A stretch of 64,000 bases of DNA from Zingiber officinale (GCF_018446385.1 NC_056002.1:29002636-29066635); one strand, 5' to 3'. Positions 11,257 through 23,297 are shown, numbered from the stretch's first letter. Made by a program: numbers and translations. The notes: generated from the sequence alone by a model not told the origin.

Positions 11257-12130
11257 TGTTAGTACCCCCAAGGTAGTTTTGATTTGATCAACCAAGTCAG
11301 ATTAGGTCATGTTGGTATTTAACCTCTGTGTCTAAGTGTGCAGGAACTTAGGAGCACAGAAAGTCGAGTGAAATACGCAACTAGAGAGAAGGATGACATA
11401 GGAGAGAGCTGATAGGCTCGGTGCATCCAAGGGACGAGGCGCTGCGGAAGAGTACGTTAGCGAAAGAGAAGGAGGTGTGCGGCATTTCTGAGGGACGAAA
11501 AGTCAGAGTGGAAGACTGCTCGAAGGTCGAAAAATGGGTTGGGTGAGCCCTATTCTGGACGATCGAAATCACCCAAGAAAGTGGAACCGGAGCGGAAGAC
11601 CTGGAACAATGCAAGCGGAATTGGAGAGGAAGACCGGGACCAAAAGTCAACAGGAAGTTGACTTTCTTGGTTCGGGCGCCCGAAATCCTTCCGGGCGCCT
11701 GGACTAGGAACTTCATCCAAACACGATGTGGTGCATTCTGTTATGATGGGGATAAAAGTTTATCCGCCTCTAGATGCCTGGAACCCTTCCAAGCACCCCA
11801 ACCAACGCTATATAAATACAGTCCTGGTCCCAATAGCTCAGAACAATACTTGTAAACGATTCCTCTTTAGTTTTGTTATGTAATTAAGTGCTTCAACTAT
11901 TGTAAGAGACTTTTCCTCCTGAAGGAGATGTTTAGTGAGCTTCAACTTCCTTGGATTAGTAATCCCCTTATTACAAATCAAGTAACCCTTTTATGTCTCT
12001 TCTTTTTAAATAATTTCTTATTTCTTTTATGCAAGTGTTTAGTTTAATAAAGCTGTAAAGTTCAAGAAATGTTCAGTTTTTTATAGTACAGGCTATTCAC
12101 CCCCTCTGGCCGACCGCCAAGGGATCTACA
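11257..12130 (+). repeat. 5' LTR of E2
   Basis: TGTTAGTACC...GATCTACA. Two GGGCGCC-type sites lie at about 11675-11702, and the TATA box TATATAAATA is at 11819-11828. The U5 end has the family signature GCTATTCACCCCC at about 12090-12103. Confidence 0.88.
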
Positions 12131-12187
12131 ATTGGTATCAGAGCCCAACAGCTTTAGGAGGACTAACCGCTAAATGAAGCACAAGAG

Positions 12188-13663
12188 ATGGTCGGACCGA
12201 GCATCAATCCACCGAAGTTCGAGGGGGAATTCCTGAGCTAGAATAAAAAGTTGGAGGTATTCTTTAAGACAAATTTTGATTTACCATTAATCATGAAATT
12301 TAATTTTGTAGCACCAGAGGACAAAGAAGAATACTAATGGATAAAGGAGCAAGCCGACTTCATGGCAAACGACAAAGTAGAGTTCCATCTGCTTAGCGTC
12401 TTACCACCTTAAGAAGTCAACCGGATTGGAGCCTACTAGTCAGAAAAGGAGCTCTGGGAGAAATTCCTAGAATTATACGAAGGGGCCTCGGAGTCAAAAC
12501 TCGTGAGACATGATCTACTCAGGAACCAGATCAGCAACATCAAATTAGAGTAAGGCTAAACCATTGCACACCTTCACTCAAGAATAAAGGAACTCATCAC
12601 TAGACTCACAAATCTGGTAGAAAAGGTAACCAACTGAGATTCGCTAAGGTATACACTTAACGCATTTCTTAGGACTACTGAATGGGAATCATTAGTAGAT
12701 GCTTATTGTATCTCTAAGGATCTAGAAGTAAGTACTTTAGAAGAGTTATTTTCAACTTTTAAAGTTCATGAAACAAGATGTGTAGATCTGAAGAAGGAGC
12801 CTAAACACAACATTGCCTTAAAGGCAAAAATGGACAAACCAGATTCTAGATCTTCTCTCAATGATGACGAAATGACGTTCATGGTAAGAAAATTTAAAAA
12901 ATTATTTAAAACTAATAAATTTAATTAAGTGCAGGGTAATAGAAGGGAAAAAAAAAGATAAGATACTACCATTGCAATGAAGAAGGGCACATGAAAGACA
13001 ACTGTCCTAAATTGAAATGCAAGGATAAGAACAAGGACAAGGAGAAGAATAAGAAGTCATCTCAGACTAAGTATAATCTAAAGGCGACGTGTGACAAAAT
13101 GTCGTCCGAGTCAAAAATTGAAGCCATCGCCGAACTTGCGTTAGTGGAAAGTCACTAGGAAGATGAAGATGAAGCAAGCTCATCCTCAATGAGCATCGAG
13201 AGCATCGATGAAGGATGCAACATCAGAAGGATGCAACACTTCAAGGGGAGTTTCAGACACAGGATCGACAAGGTAAGTCAGGTACGGTCCCTACTTCCTG
13301 ATAAGTTATTTCTCTTTATAAAAATGCCATAAAAAATTTCTTGCAAATTAGAAATAGAAAATAAAAATTATTAAAAGAAAATAATGAGTTAAAAGGAACT
13401 CTAGCAACGACTTGTCGATTAGAGGATTTTGACAAACTAAAATTACAAAATGAAAATTTCAAGGAACAAATACAAAATTTGAAAATTTCTACATGTTCCA
13501 CTTACATTTCTTCAAAATTTAGAAATAATTCAGGACTTAAGTGACATCTTAGATATCACATGTGATAAATTAATAAAATATTATAGAAATATATCTCTAA
13601 GAAATTTTTAATTAACCAGTAGGTAGGAACTTATATTGGGTTCCAAAAACATGCTTATATTAA
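12188..13663 (+). pseudogene. gag: Copia-type Gag pseudogene (E2)
   Basis: The start is ATG GTC GGA CCG, equivalent to E1 and E3. Readable blocks include LLSVLPP, ELWEKFLELYEG and the knuckle. The frame is broken by many TAG/TAA codons, several at positions where E3 has Gln or Trp. The CCHC knuckle at 12964-13005 has lost its first Cys (TGC to TAC, Tyr). The C-terminal signature matching NPVGxNxYW is still visible at about 13612-13655. It cannot make a working Gag. Confidence 0.85.
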
Positions 13664-13728
13664 ATTGTTATATTTTAAAGTTTGACCAAGGACTTTCAGA
13701 AAGAAAATTAAATGTTTAATTTCTTTAA

Positions 13729-13795
13729 AAGGCTTTGTCTAGAAGCAGTTATTATTCCAATAACCAAAAAGGATTAGTACCTCACCACAACCTGA
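13729..13795 (+). other. Conserved potentially structured post-gag segment (E2 copy)
   Basis: AGGCTTTGTCTAG...CCTCACC with a perfect inner stem GTTATT/AATAAC and loop ATTCC. It is equivalent to the segments in E1 and E3. Confidence 0.6.
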
Positions 13796-14348
13796 AAATC
13801 AATTACTAAAATAAATATTTAATTGACTAACTGTTAAGCATGTAATTAAAAATGATATAATGCTTTCAAATAAATTATTTATCAAAATTTTTATTAGAAA
13901 TTATTTAGAAGTTAATTTTTTAGCTGTACAAAAAATTTAAAATATTTTCTATTAATTTTTTTATAGAGTTATTTTCAAACTTTATTTTTCTATGAAAAAT
14001 TTTCATCTTTCTAGAAAAGATTTTTTTTTTGAAAAAATTTATGTCTACTCAACTCTTAGTATTTTTTTTTAAAATTCAAAATTCATTATAAGATTCCAGA
14101 TTTTTTAAAAAAAATTTAATTTTCTGGAAAATAGTGTGTCCCTTGGACTTTGTTTTAGATTTCTTTTTCAAAGGATTTACAAGTACCCCATTTTTAATGT
14201 GATCAAAGGGAGAGAAGTGAAGATTAATTCTAGGGGGAGGTTATCATTAATTTTTGCACATTATTATTTTCAAAATTTACTTTATTATTAGTGGTTTATA
14301 TTTTTTCCCTAACTTAACTTGGATTGTTCATATCAAAAAGAGAAAAAT

Positions 14349-15193
14349 TGTTAGTACCCCAAGGTAGTTTTGATGTGATCAACCAAGTCAAGTTAGGTTC
14401 TATTGGTATTTAACCTCTGTGTCTAAGTGTGCAGAAACTTAGGAGCGCAGGAAGCGAGCGAAAGACACAGCTAGCGAGAATGACAACAAGGGAGAGAGCC
14501 GACGGGCTTGATGCGTCCGAGGGACGAGGCGCTGTAGAAAAGTACGTTGGCGGATGAGAAGGAGGTGCGCGACGTTTCTGAGGGACGAGAAGCGGAAGAC
14601 TGCTCGAAGGTCGAAAAATATGTTTGGGGAGCCTTATTCCGGATGGTCGAAATCACCCAAGCAAGTGGTGTTGGAGTAGAAGACCCGGACCAATGTGAGC
14701 GGAACTGGAGCGAAAGATTGGTACCAAAAGTCAACAAGAAGTTGACTTTCTCGGTCCGGTGCCCAGACCAATAACTCCATCCAAATGCAACGTGGTGCAT
14801 TCTGTTACGATGGGGATAAAAGTTTATCCCCCTCCAGGCTCTTGGAACCCTTCCAAGTGCCCCGACCAGAGCTATAAATACAGCCTTGGTCCCAGTAGCT
14901 CAGAACAACACTTGTAAATGATTCGTCTTTAGTTTTGTTCTGTAATTAAGTACTTCAACTGTTGTAAGAGGCTTCTCCACCTGAAGGAGATTGTTTAGTG
15001 AGCTTCAACTTCCTTGAATTAGCAATCCCCTGATTGTAAACCAAGTAACCTTTTTGTGCCTCTTCTTTTTAAACAGTTTCTTATTTCTTTTATGCAAGTG
15101 TTTAGTTTAATAAAGCTATAAAGTTCGATAAAAGTTCAATTTTTTATTTGCAGGCTATTCACCCCCATCTGGTTGGCCGCCAAGGGACCTACA
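14349..15193 (+). repeat. 3' LTR of E2
   Basis: It matches 11257-12130. It starts TGTTAGTACCCC and ends GGGACCTACA, with a TATAAATA box at about 14872-14880. Confidence 0.88.
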
Positions 15194-15198
15194 ATTTG

Positions 15199-15718
15199 TT
15201 TGTAAGGAGTGCTTATGTGTATTTTTTAGTTGAACTCAACATGATAGCATTTCTATTGTTTCATGTCTTCATTGTTTTCTTTCTTACATTTTATACTATC
15301 TTTCTTATTCTTGTTCTCCTCTTACTTCTTTGTGATTCTAATAAGTCCTTTGGAGTCATGCTATTCTTGTGTTTATAGTGGTGGAGAGTAGGAAATAAGC
15401 AAGCATATGGTAGTACGACATTATGAGTAGCTTTGAGAGAACTCTAATTTTGCATTATTTGTGTGTGTGAGAGCAACTACTATTATCTTGTGAGGTTTAT
15501 CATTCATATTCTATTCAAGATTCATTGAAGTCACCATACTTGTTAACAAATGTAAGAACTAAGTTCATGAATGCCTTGATTTTTGAATTTTGATGATCCT
15601 AGGTAACTATTCTTTTATCATCTTTCAAGTATGATTGGGTATTGCATTGGGGAATGAGTTTTAAATTATTTTTTTTATTTTACTTGCTTAAGATGTGCAA
15701 AAATAAGTGTGAGGGAGT
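15199..15718 (+). other. 3' non-coding end of the gypsy internal region, with polypurine tract
   Basis: T-rich sequence continuing from 11251 once E2 is removed. It has no gene, and the open frame at 15148-15378 spans the E2 junction and has no domain. The last bases (AATAAGTGTGAGGGAGT, about 15702-15718) form the polypurine tract before the 3' LTR. Confidence 0.65.
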
Positions 15719-17293
15719 TGATAACTAGCATTTTGATATACTATTTTGGCTCTTATACTTAGCATTTTTACCCTCTTCTATGCTTAATTCCATATTTATG
15801 TCATGTTTTATGAGTTGAGATTTATTTGGAGTATTGATGTAATTTTTTATATATTTTCTAGAATTTTATTTAAAAGGTTCATCTTGTTTTATAGGGAAGC
15901 AATATGGGTCATTGATAGAGATCTGGAGCATCTTGGATCATTCATCCAGATTGGAAGCATCTAGGTCGTTGATCGTGATCAAGTAATCCAAGGGTTCATC
16001 AAGAAGTGGACCTCCAATTCAATGTGATTCCAAGTCTAATTTCAAAAGCCCAACTCATATAAGAGCCCAATTTTACTTTCCCTTAATGGATTTGAATCTC
16101 ACTCCTCTCATTAACTTAAAACCCAAAACCCAAAACCTTCCATTCCCGTCACTTTGCCATTCTTTTGCCCTGACGCCGAGGATGCACGCATGCTGCCAAG
16201 CCAACTTCATGCTCTCAACCTCACAGTCAGTGGTTCACCTTCACCTCATCACCATCGGTTGACCAACCACCTCATCCCCTCGTCCTCTCCTCTCTATCTT
16301 CCCCCTCATCTCCACCATTCACCCTCTCCGGCCATCTCTCTTCGGGTTAGAAGAGAGGAAGTTCTTCCTCCACTTCCTTCATTCGATCCAGATCTAGACA
16401 AAACAAATTCTGATTTCTGATCAGATCCGTATTCATCAATGCAACTACCCCCATCAACATATTCGATCTTCTTTGCGCATCCAACAGCAACTTCTTCGTC
16501 GCCAAGATTGGTCTATTTCTTTGATTATTGAATGCTTCTTTGGTTTTTATGCTTTGAATGAGTTCATAATGATTGATTGTAATCAAATTCAAGCTTTTAG
16601 TTTTTAGATTTCCTGCATTAGGTTTAATCAAATGTTGCCTTTGATGTGTTCGATAAAATGCCCCAAACACCCTTTACAGTTTTATTAATGCATTTTAGTT
16701 CCAATTTCTTGCAATGCTTTGGTTGGTTGAATGTTAGTAATAGTTGTCCTTTGATTGAATGCAATTAGGATAGATTAGCTTAGATTTCATGACATGCTAT
16801 AGGTTTTGTTCAATACTTTAGGGTTTGTTAAATGCTTTACTTTATTTTACTTCATGTTGCCTTTTATTTTCTGCAATTGTAGTTAGGTTAGACTTAGTTT
16901 TTATTACTTACATTGTCCTTCATTTACTAGATTTGGTTTCATTTTATGCTTTGCTATTTCATTCCTTAGTTTAATTCTGTTGATGGTGAAATCATAGTAT
17001 AGAGTGATAATGCGTTGTAAGATCACTATTAATAGGTAGATAGAATATCTTTTATTCATTAGGATTAGATTTTGTACTTGCATTGCTCTTCATTTTCTAG
17101 GCTCATAATCCAAAACCCAAACCCTAGTTTCATATTAAAAATCCAAAAACATAAATAACATACAATCCTATGGTTATCATTCCACCGTTGCATTCGTTGG
17201 GAGATGACTCGAATTGACCTTATGCTATACTAGCGTAGATAGATTCGGTACTTAATTCTTTTGATATCGTATCATGATAGTACAACCATATCA
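15719..17293 (+). repeat. 3' LTR of the Athila/Tat-like element
   Basis: A 1575-bp uninterrupted LTR with TGATA...TATCA ends. It serves as the empty-site reference for all four insertions in the 5' LTR. No convincing TATA box is recognised. Confidence 0.88.
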
Positions 17294-17840
17294 GCAGACC
17301 AAGTGACAGAATTAGGTACTTCTATGAAGAAAAAATGTGATTTCCAACCCTTATTCAAAAACGGCATGTCCTCGAAGAAGACTGCTTTCGGTTGGGACTG
17401 GAATAGGAAAATCCCAAATTTTGATATTTTTATGATAGGAAAACAGATAAAGATTGCAAGGAGTAGGAGGAATTCTAAATAGGCGGAACAACATGAACAT
17501 CCCACGCATATAACGAAATGCATTCGGCATAAATTATTGTAGTGGGATGCTGAAATACTGACTTACTTCTGATAAAAATGGGTGAATGAGAAAACGTAAA
17601 CCAGCCACTAACTGATAGAAAAAGAAAGTCACATGATTATCAAGAGAAAAATTAGGATGCTCGTCCGAGGAAGGAATACAAATGCGGTAATTGTGAGGAA
17701 TTTCATATCTAGAATGAAGATAGGCCCTATTAGAGGCATTGAACTTCAAAGAGGTAAGAGTATACGAGGGAGCGAAAGATTCCTGAGCCATGGTAGAATG
17801 AAAAGCAGGCAGAAGATCAATGACTTACTGGCGTAAGGTT
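17294..17840 (-). pseudogene. Antisense gypsy-type ORF remnant (PF04195-like)
   Basis: Read on the minus strand from about 17793, the frame gives YEIPHNYRICIPSSDEHP and then AGLRFLIHPFLSEVSQYFSI, typical of the N-terminal half of the plant 'putative gypsy type transposon' domain. A frame change later it shows GWKSHFFFIEVPN, typical of its C-terminal half. The same domain is seen at 54420-55010. Despite the Pfam-style name, no transposase activity is known for it. The Athila/Tat-like element interrupts it at 17293. Confidence 0.7.
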
Positions 17841-18864
17841 AAGAGTAGAAGAAAGTCAAGGGAAACAGAGATCGCCGGAAGGAGAGATTGAAGGGGATGA
17901 AAGACGAAGTGCGGAGAATGCATAAGGTTTAGGGTTTTATAAGGAGGAATTTAGTTACCATCATTAGATTAAAACGGCTCGCATAAGGATGATCGTTGAT
18001 TTGCAAAGTCGAATGTGACATTGTGCCATATGAAGCAGTAGATGTCAGCAAACATCATAACCACGTGGCATTCACCCATAAATGGGCATTTATGAGGGAC
18101 GTGACAATTGAAACATTTGTAGTAAAAAAACCTTTTCGCGTGTCCTCACTACTAGCTCTAACAGGAAGTAGATCATTTTTTGAAAAAAAAAATAATCAAG
18201 TGCCTAGAAGCACAATCAAAAACATAAACCTTGAAAATCATTAAGTATAGAAGGAGAACAAGCGAGACTAAAACTCAAGTCCGGTCAGTCAACTACGTCT
18301 CCTTCGACTAGACTTGAAGGAGAGGCTAGTGATATGGGTCATAATGAGTGGATCCAGAAGAAGACGTAGAAGTCAAAGACAAGGTGATATGGCAGTTAAA
18401 GACAAATGGATGAGCATTCCATACCTGGTTTGGTTAATCATCCAGCCTCAGCATTCTTAGATCTTGCCCGTGTGACTCCACAGTAGAACGTCGAGATAAG
18501 GACAACCAGGTGTGAACTTGGTTGAATATAAAGATTTTAAGTTTTATTCTGAAAATAAAAAGGTAGTGTGTTCGGTCAGTTAATGGCCAGTCGACTTTAA
18601 TGAAAGCCAGGTCGGGCAAAGGGTCAGTTGGGTAAAGCCAAGGCGGGCGCAGAGATACTTAACCTTATATATATCTTTTAATGTATGATCAGCTGGATAA
18701 AGGCCGAATGAATATAAAGGTTCTCTGTGAACACCCGGCCGGGTAAATCCCAGTCGATCCCAGAGATATTTAACATTATATGTAACTTTTAATAGGAGGT
18801 CGGTCGGGTAAAGGCCGAACAAACATAAAGGTTCTCTATGAATACCCGGTCGGGCAAAGCTCGG

Positions 18865-18895
<31 letters not shown>

Positions 18896-19043
18896 CTATA
18901 ACTTGGTCAACCTGTGCCTAACTGAGCGAATATGCAGAGTTTTCTAAGGATAAGTGTCTTTAAGCCCACTCGATCTTTACCCAGCTAGGCATATAAGGGA
19001 AGCATCCAGTCAATCTTATATTAAGAGTTTTATAAGACCACAT
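17841..19043. other. Gypsy-derived non-coding region with a 111-bp repeat and TA microsatellite
   Basis: No gene is recognised. Between about 18590 and 18860 an approximately 111-bp unit occurs about twice (AAAGGCCGAA at about 18699 and 18810), giving a 37-residue periodicity on the minus strand. A (TA)n run lies at about 18868-18894. GTCGGTCGGG-type motifs suggest LTR or untranslated sequence of a Tat-like element, but no boundary could be fixed. Confidence 0.45.
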
Positions 19044-20087
19044 TGTTGGAACCCCAAGGTTATTTTGATGTGATCAACAAGTTAAGTTAGGTCATGTTTG
19101 TTTCTAACCTTGTGTCTAAGTGTGCAGGAGCTTAGGAGTACATGTAGTCGAGCAGAAGACGCAGCCAGCGAGAAGGACGGCACACGGTACGTCCGAGGGA
19201 CGAGGCGCTGCGGAAGAGTACACCGACCGACGAGAAGGAAGCGCGCGGTGGTTCTGAGGGACGAGAAGCCGGAGCGGAAGACTGCTCGAGGAGCAAGAGA
19301 CGCAGCTAGCAAGAAGGTCCGCACGGGGTGCGGCCGAGGGACGAAGACTGCGGATAAGTACGCTGGCAGACGAGAAGGAAACACGCGGCGATTCCGAGGG
19401 ACGAGAAGCCAGAGAGAAGCCAGAGAGAAGCCAGCTCGAGAAGACCGGAACCTGGGTTCGGGTGAGCCCTTTTTCAAATGGCAGAGATCACCCAAGCGAG
19501 CGGAACCGGAGTTGAAGACCCGGACCGAGGCGAAAATGTCAACCGGAGTTAACTTAGGGTCCGGGGAGCCCGGAATTGTCCGGGGCACCCGGATCATTCC
19601 GGGGTGCCCAGACCAGCCCGGGGCGCCCATAACCCTTCCAAGCGCCTGAAGATTGAATTTTGACCAGATCGAGTAAAATCTCCATTTGAACGTTGGGGGA
19701 TAAAATTTATCCTCCCCCAGGGCACTCGGAACCCTTCTAGGCGCCCCGACCAAGGCTATAAATATAGCCTTGGTCCAGAAGCTTTCAATTAATTCAGAAC
19801 AACTCATTGTAACAACACTTGTACGCTTTCTCTAGTTTAGCTTCTCTAGTTGTGCACTTCACTACTGTAAAAAAGGCTTCTCCGCCAGAAGGAGATAATA
19901 GTACGACATCTTCCTTGGATTAACAACCTCCCTTGTTGTAACTAAGTCAACTCTCTGTGAGCCTTTTACTTTCTGTTTTCTGCTTTAATTATTTTACAAG
20001 TGTTAGTTTGAAAAGTCGGGAGGGGTTTTTGTTTATTTTACAGGACTATTCAACCGCCCCCTTCTAGCCGGTCGCAACGGTCCTACA
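19044..20087 (+). repeat. LTR 1 of E3
   Basis: TGTTGGAACC...GTCCTACA. A cluster of about five GGGCGCC-like palindromic units at 19560-19650 precedes the TATA box TATAAATA at 19757-19764. Repeats of GAGGGACGAGAAG lie at 19190-19420 in the distal U3. Confidence 0.9.
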
Positions 20088-20103
20088 AGTGGTATCAGAG
20101 CCT
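20088..20103 (+). other. Primer-binding site, E3 unit 1
   Basis: AGTGGTATCAGAGCCT immediately follows LTR 1; it is the copia initiator-Met type. Confidence 0.9.
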
Positions 20104-20143
20104 AGGCGCTTCAGGAGGACTAACCGTCGAACGAAGCAACGAG

Positions 20144-21600
20144 ATGGTCGGACCAAGCATCCACCCGCCGAAATACAAAGGGGACTTCGCCACCTGGAAA
20201 AAATTGATGTAGGTATTTTTTACAACAGATTTCAAATTAGTTTTAACAATGGAATCTGACTTTGTAGCACCAGAAGGTAAGGAAAAATGTCAATGGATGA
20301 AAAAGGAGCAGGCTGAATACGTGGCGAACGACAAAGCAGAATACGATCTGCTAAGCGTTCTTCCACCTCAAGAAGTCAACAGGATTGGGTACTACAACTC
20401 GGTAAAGGAACTTTGGGAGAAGTTTCTCGAGCTGCACGAAGGGACGTCCGAAGCCAAGCTCACCAGAAGAGATCTGCTTCGCAATCAGCTCACTAGCCTG
20501 CGACTTGGGGAAGACGAGACAGTCGTGCATCTGCACTTGAGAATAAAAGAAATCATTACCGGACTTTAGAATCTCAGAGAAAAGGTAAGTAACCGAGATT
20601 CGCTCAGGTACGCACTGAATTCATTTCCTAGAAATACCAATGGGCATCATTAGTAGATGCTTTTTACATTTCTAAGGATTTAGAAAAAATTTTGTTAGAA
20701 GATTTCTTTTCAACATTTGAAGTGCATGAATCAAGATGTGCAGGAATGAAGGAGCCCAAGAACAACGTCGCCCTCAAAGCTTCGAGAGACGAACCAGAGT
20801 CGGAATCTGCTCTTGACGACGAGGAAATGGTAATGATGGTAAGAAGATTCAAGAAACTTTGTAAATCCAGATCTACTAACCATCCGCAGGGGAATAAGAA
20901 AAGGACGATCCGCTGCTACCACTGCGACAAAGAAGGGCACGTCAAGGACAACTGCCCCAAGCTGAAGATCAAGGACAAGGAGAAGGGTTAGAAGTCTATC
21001 CAAAAGCGAAAGGCCCTAAAGGCGACGTGGGATGATACGTCGTCCGAATTGGAAGTCGAAGCATTCTCCGAACTCGCACTGATGGCGAGTCATCAAGACG
21101 ACGACTGCGATTCAAGCTCTTATGAGATGAGCATCGAGAACATCGATGAAGGGGGAGCTTCATCAGAAGAAAGCAGCAGTTCAAGGGGAGACATGGACAA
21201 CGAACTCGACAAGGTAAGTCAGGTACGTTCTCTTCCTCCCGGTAAACTTTTTAAGTTCGTTAAGTTATTAACTAAAGACTGTTGTAAATTATAAAAGGAA
21301 ATCAAAATTTTAAAAATAATTTTGGCTAAATCTTGTCCCTTAGAAGAATTAGACAAATTAAAATTGGAAAGTGAAAAATTGAAATTAGAAAATCAAAATT
21401 TGAAACTTCAAATAGATAACTTGAAAAATTATGCATGTTCATATAAAACCAATTTTAGAAGATCCAATAATTTAAATTGGTAATTTAGATATCACCCGGG
21501 ACAAATTAGGAACATTTCAAGAAAGAATGTCCCTAAAAACTTGTTGGTTAATCCAGTAGGCTGGAACCTTTATTGGGTTCCTAAATTTTGCTTAGTCTAA
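20144..21600 (+). pseudogene. gag: Copia-type Gag, E3 unit 1 (broken)
   Basis: It starts ATG GTC GGA CCA AGC. The gag-polypeptide region (TWKKLM, VFFTTDF, LLSVLPPQEVN, LWEKFLELHEG) is followed by an intact CCHC knuckle (CYHCDKEGHVKDNC at about 20913-20955), an acidic Ser-rich stretch, a short coiled coil and NPVGWNLYWVPK before the terminal stop at 21598-21600. Lesions relative to unit 2: stops at 20210-20212, 20567-20569 and 20988-20990, and a one-base deletion near 20640. A stop at about 21292 is shared by both units. No pol follows. Confidence 0.88.
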
Positions 21601-21658
21601 ATTTTAAAATTAAAATTAGCTCTTTCCAGTGAGAAAATTAAACAATGAATTTCTCTAT

Positions 21659-21728
21659 GAGGCTTTGTCTAAGGAAGTGGTTGTTGCTCCAATAAACAAG
21701 AAGGCCTAGTGCCTCGCCACGACTTGTA
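21659..21728 (+). other. Conserved potentially structured post-gag segment (E3 unit 1)
   Basis: GAGGCTTTGTC...GCCTCGCC: an outer GAGGC/GCCTC pairing can enclose a GGTTGTT hairpin. The unit 1 copy has AATAAAC where the other copies have AATAACC. Confidence 0.6.
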
Positions 21729-22280
21729 AGCCAAAATATTGAAATAAATGTTTAATTAACTTTCTATCAAAGCATTAAAATTAGAATTAATTAATGCTTT
21801 CAAAGTTTTTCAAACATTTTTTCTCTCAAAATATTTTTATACTTAGAAAAATACTTTTTGAAATTGACTTAGAAATTTAATTACTTAGAAAAAATTTTAA
21901 AGATTTAAGAAAATCTTTTGTCAAAACTGCTTTTTTTAAAATATATATATATTTGCAAAACTATTTAAGTTATAATTTTTTTCTTATAATTTCACTTAGA
22001 TAATTTTATTAATTTTTTTTTGAGACTGTTTATGTGAAAATTATTGTAAATTTTTAAGGATCTCAAAATTTTCTATGTCTTTAACCCTTAGATTTTTTTC
22101 TTGAAACCCCATTTTTTTTGTGATCAAAGGGGGAGAAGGATTAGTATAAGTCTAGGGGGAGGTAGACCAAAATTTAACTTGCTTTATTTTTTGCACGTAA
22201 ATGCAAATTTAGTTAAGTTTATTTCATGTCTATTTTTACCCTAGCTTAACTTGGGTTGCTCACACCAAAAAGGGGGAGAT

Positions 22281-23281
22281 TGTTGGAACCCCAAGGTTGT
22301 TTTGGTATGATCAACAAGATAAGTTAGGTCCTGTTTGTTTCTAACTTTGTGTCTAAGTGTGCAGGAGCTTAGGAGCACAGGTAGTCGAGTAGAAGACGCA
22401 GCCAGAAAGAAGAATGACACGCGGTGCGTCCGAGGGACGAGGCGCTGCGGAAGAGTACACCGGTGGACGAGAAGGAAGCGCGCGGTGGTTCCGATGGACG
22501 AGAAATCGGAGCGGAAGACTGCTCGAGGAGAAAGAGACGCAGCTAGTGAGAAGGTCGACATGGGGTGTGACCGAGGGATGAAGACTGCGGATGAGTACGT
22601 TGGCGGACGAGAAGGAAACACGCGGTGATTCTGAGGGACGAGAAGCCGGAGAGAAGCCTGCTCGAGAAGACCGGAACCTGGGTTTGGGTGAGCCCTTTTC
22701 CGGATGGTAGAGATCACCCAAGCAAGCGGAACTGGAGTTGACTTAGGGTCCCGAGCGCCCGGAACGGTCCGGGGCGCCCGGAGCAGTCCGAGGTGCCCGG
22801 ACCAGCCTGGGGCGCCCGGACCAGCCCGGGGCGCCAATAACCCTTCCAGGCGCGCGAAGATTAAATTTTGACCAGATCGAGTCAAATCTCAATTTGAACA
22901 TTGGGGTATAAAATTTATCCTCCCCAGGGCGCCCGGAACCCATCCAGCCGCCCCGACCAAGTCTATAAATATAGTCTTGGTCCAGAAGCTTTCAATTAAT
23001 TCAGAATAACTCATTGTAACAACACTTGTACGCTCTCTCTACTTTAGCTTCTCTGGTTATGCACTTCACTGCTGTAAAAAAGGCTTCTCCGCCAGAAGGA
23101 GATAATAGTACGACATCTTCCTTGGATTAGTTGTAAATAAGTCAACTCTCTGTGAGCCTTTTACTTTCTGTTTTCTACTTTAATTATTTTACAAGTGTTA
23201 GTTTGAAAAGTCGGGAAGGGTTTTTGTTTATTTTACAGGACTATTCAACCCCCCCTTCTAGTCGACCGCAACGGTCCTACA
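22281..23281 (+). repeat. LTR 2 of E3 (shared middle LTR)
   Basis: It is preceded by the polypurine tract AAAAAGGGGGAGAT and followed at 23282 by AGTGGTATCAGAGC, so it acts as 3' LTR of unit 1 and 5' LTR of unit 2. It carries about six palindromic units (22750-22860), more than its sisters. TATAAATA lies at 22964-22971. Confidence 0.9.
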
Positions 23282-23297
23282 AGTGGTATCAGAGCTG
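23282..23297 (+). other. Primer-binding site, E3 unit 2
   Basis: AGTGGTATCAGAGCTG follows the middle LTR directly, so unit 2 had a complete set of replication signals. Confidence 0.88.

Larger units (their letters stand above)
11257..15193 (+). mobile_element. Gag-only Ty1/copia element E2, complete
   Basis: A 3937-bp insertion with duplication ATTTG (11252-11256, 15194-15198) inside the gypsy internal region. Order: 5' LTR 11257-12130, primer site 12131-12146 (ATTGGTATCAGAGCCC), broken gag 12188-13663, AT-rich 3' region, AAAAAGAGAAAAAT polypurine tract ending at 14348, and 3' LTR 14349-15193. It has the same architecture as E1 but opposite orientation. Numerous stops in gag suggest an older insertion than E1 or E3. 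Confidence 0.92.
1..17293 (+). mobile_element. Gag-only Athila/Tat-like Ty3/gypsy element, nested host element (5' end outside window)
   Basis: The 5' LTR (ending at 8467) and the 3' LTR (15719-17293) match along their length once four insertions are removed from the 5' copy. Window base 1 aligns with about 15828, so about 109 bp of the 5' LTR lie outside the window. The internal region (8468-15718) has a degenerate gypsy primer site, a broken gag-like ORF and no recognisable protease, RT or integrase, so it is a non-autonomous element. A polypurine tract precedes the 3' LTR, which has TGATA...TATCA ends. It sits inside an antisense gypsy-type ORF that resumes at 17294. The left target duplication is off-window, so a single insertion event cannot be proved. 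The lineage call rests on the primer site and the gag remnant. Confidence 0.8.

Noticed and set aside
17294..17840. Functional DNA transposase
   Set aside because: The PF04195-type name contains 'transposon', but no catalytic motif, inverted repeats or activity is known; it is a retroelement-associated ORF remnant.
19082..19807. Minus-strand frame of 241 codons and plus-strand frame of 183 codons
   Set aside because: Both lie in LTR 1 of E3 over GAGGGACGAGAAG repeats and GGCGCC units. Similar frames recur in LTR 2 and 3 with different breaks, and no domain is present.
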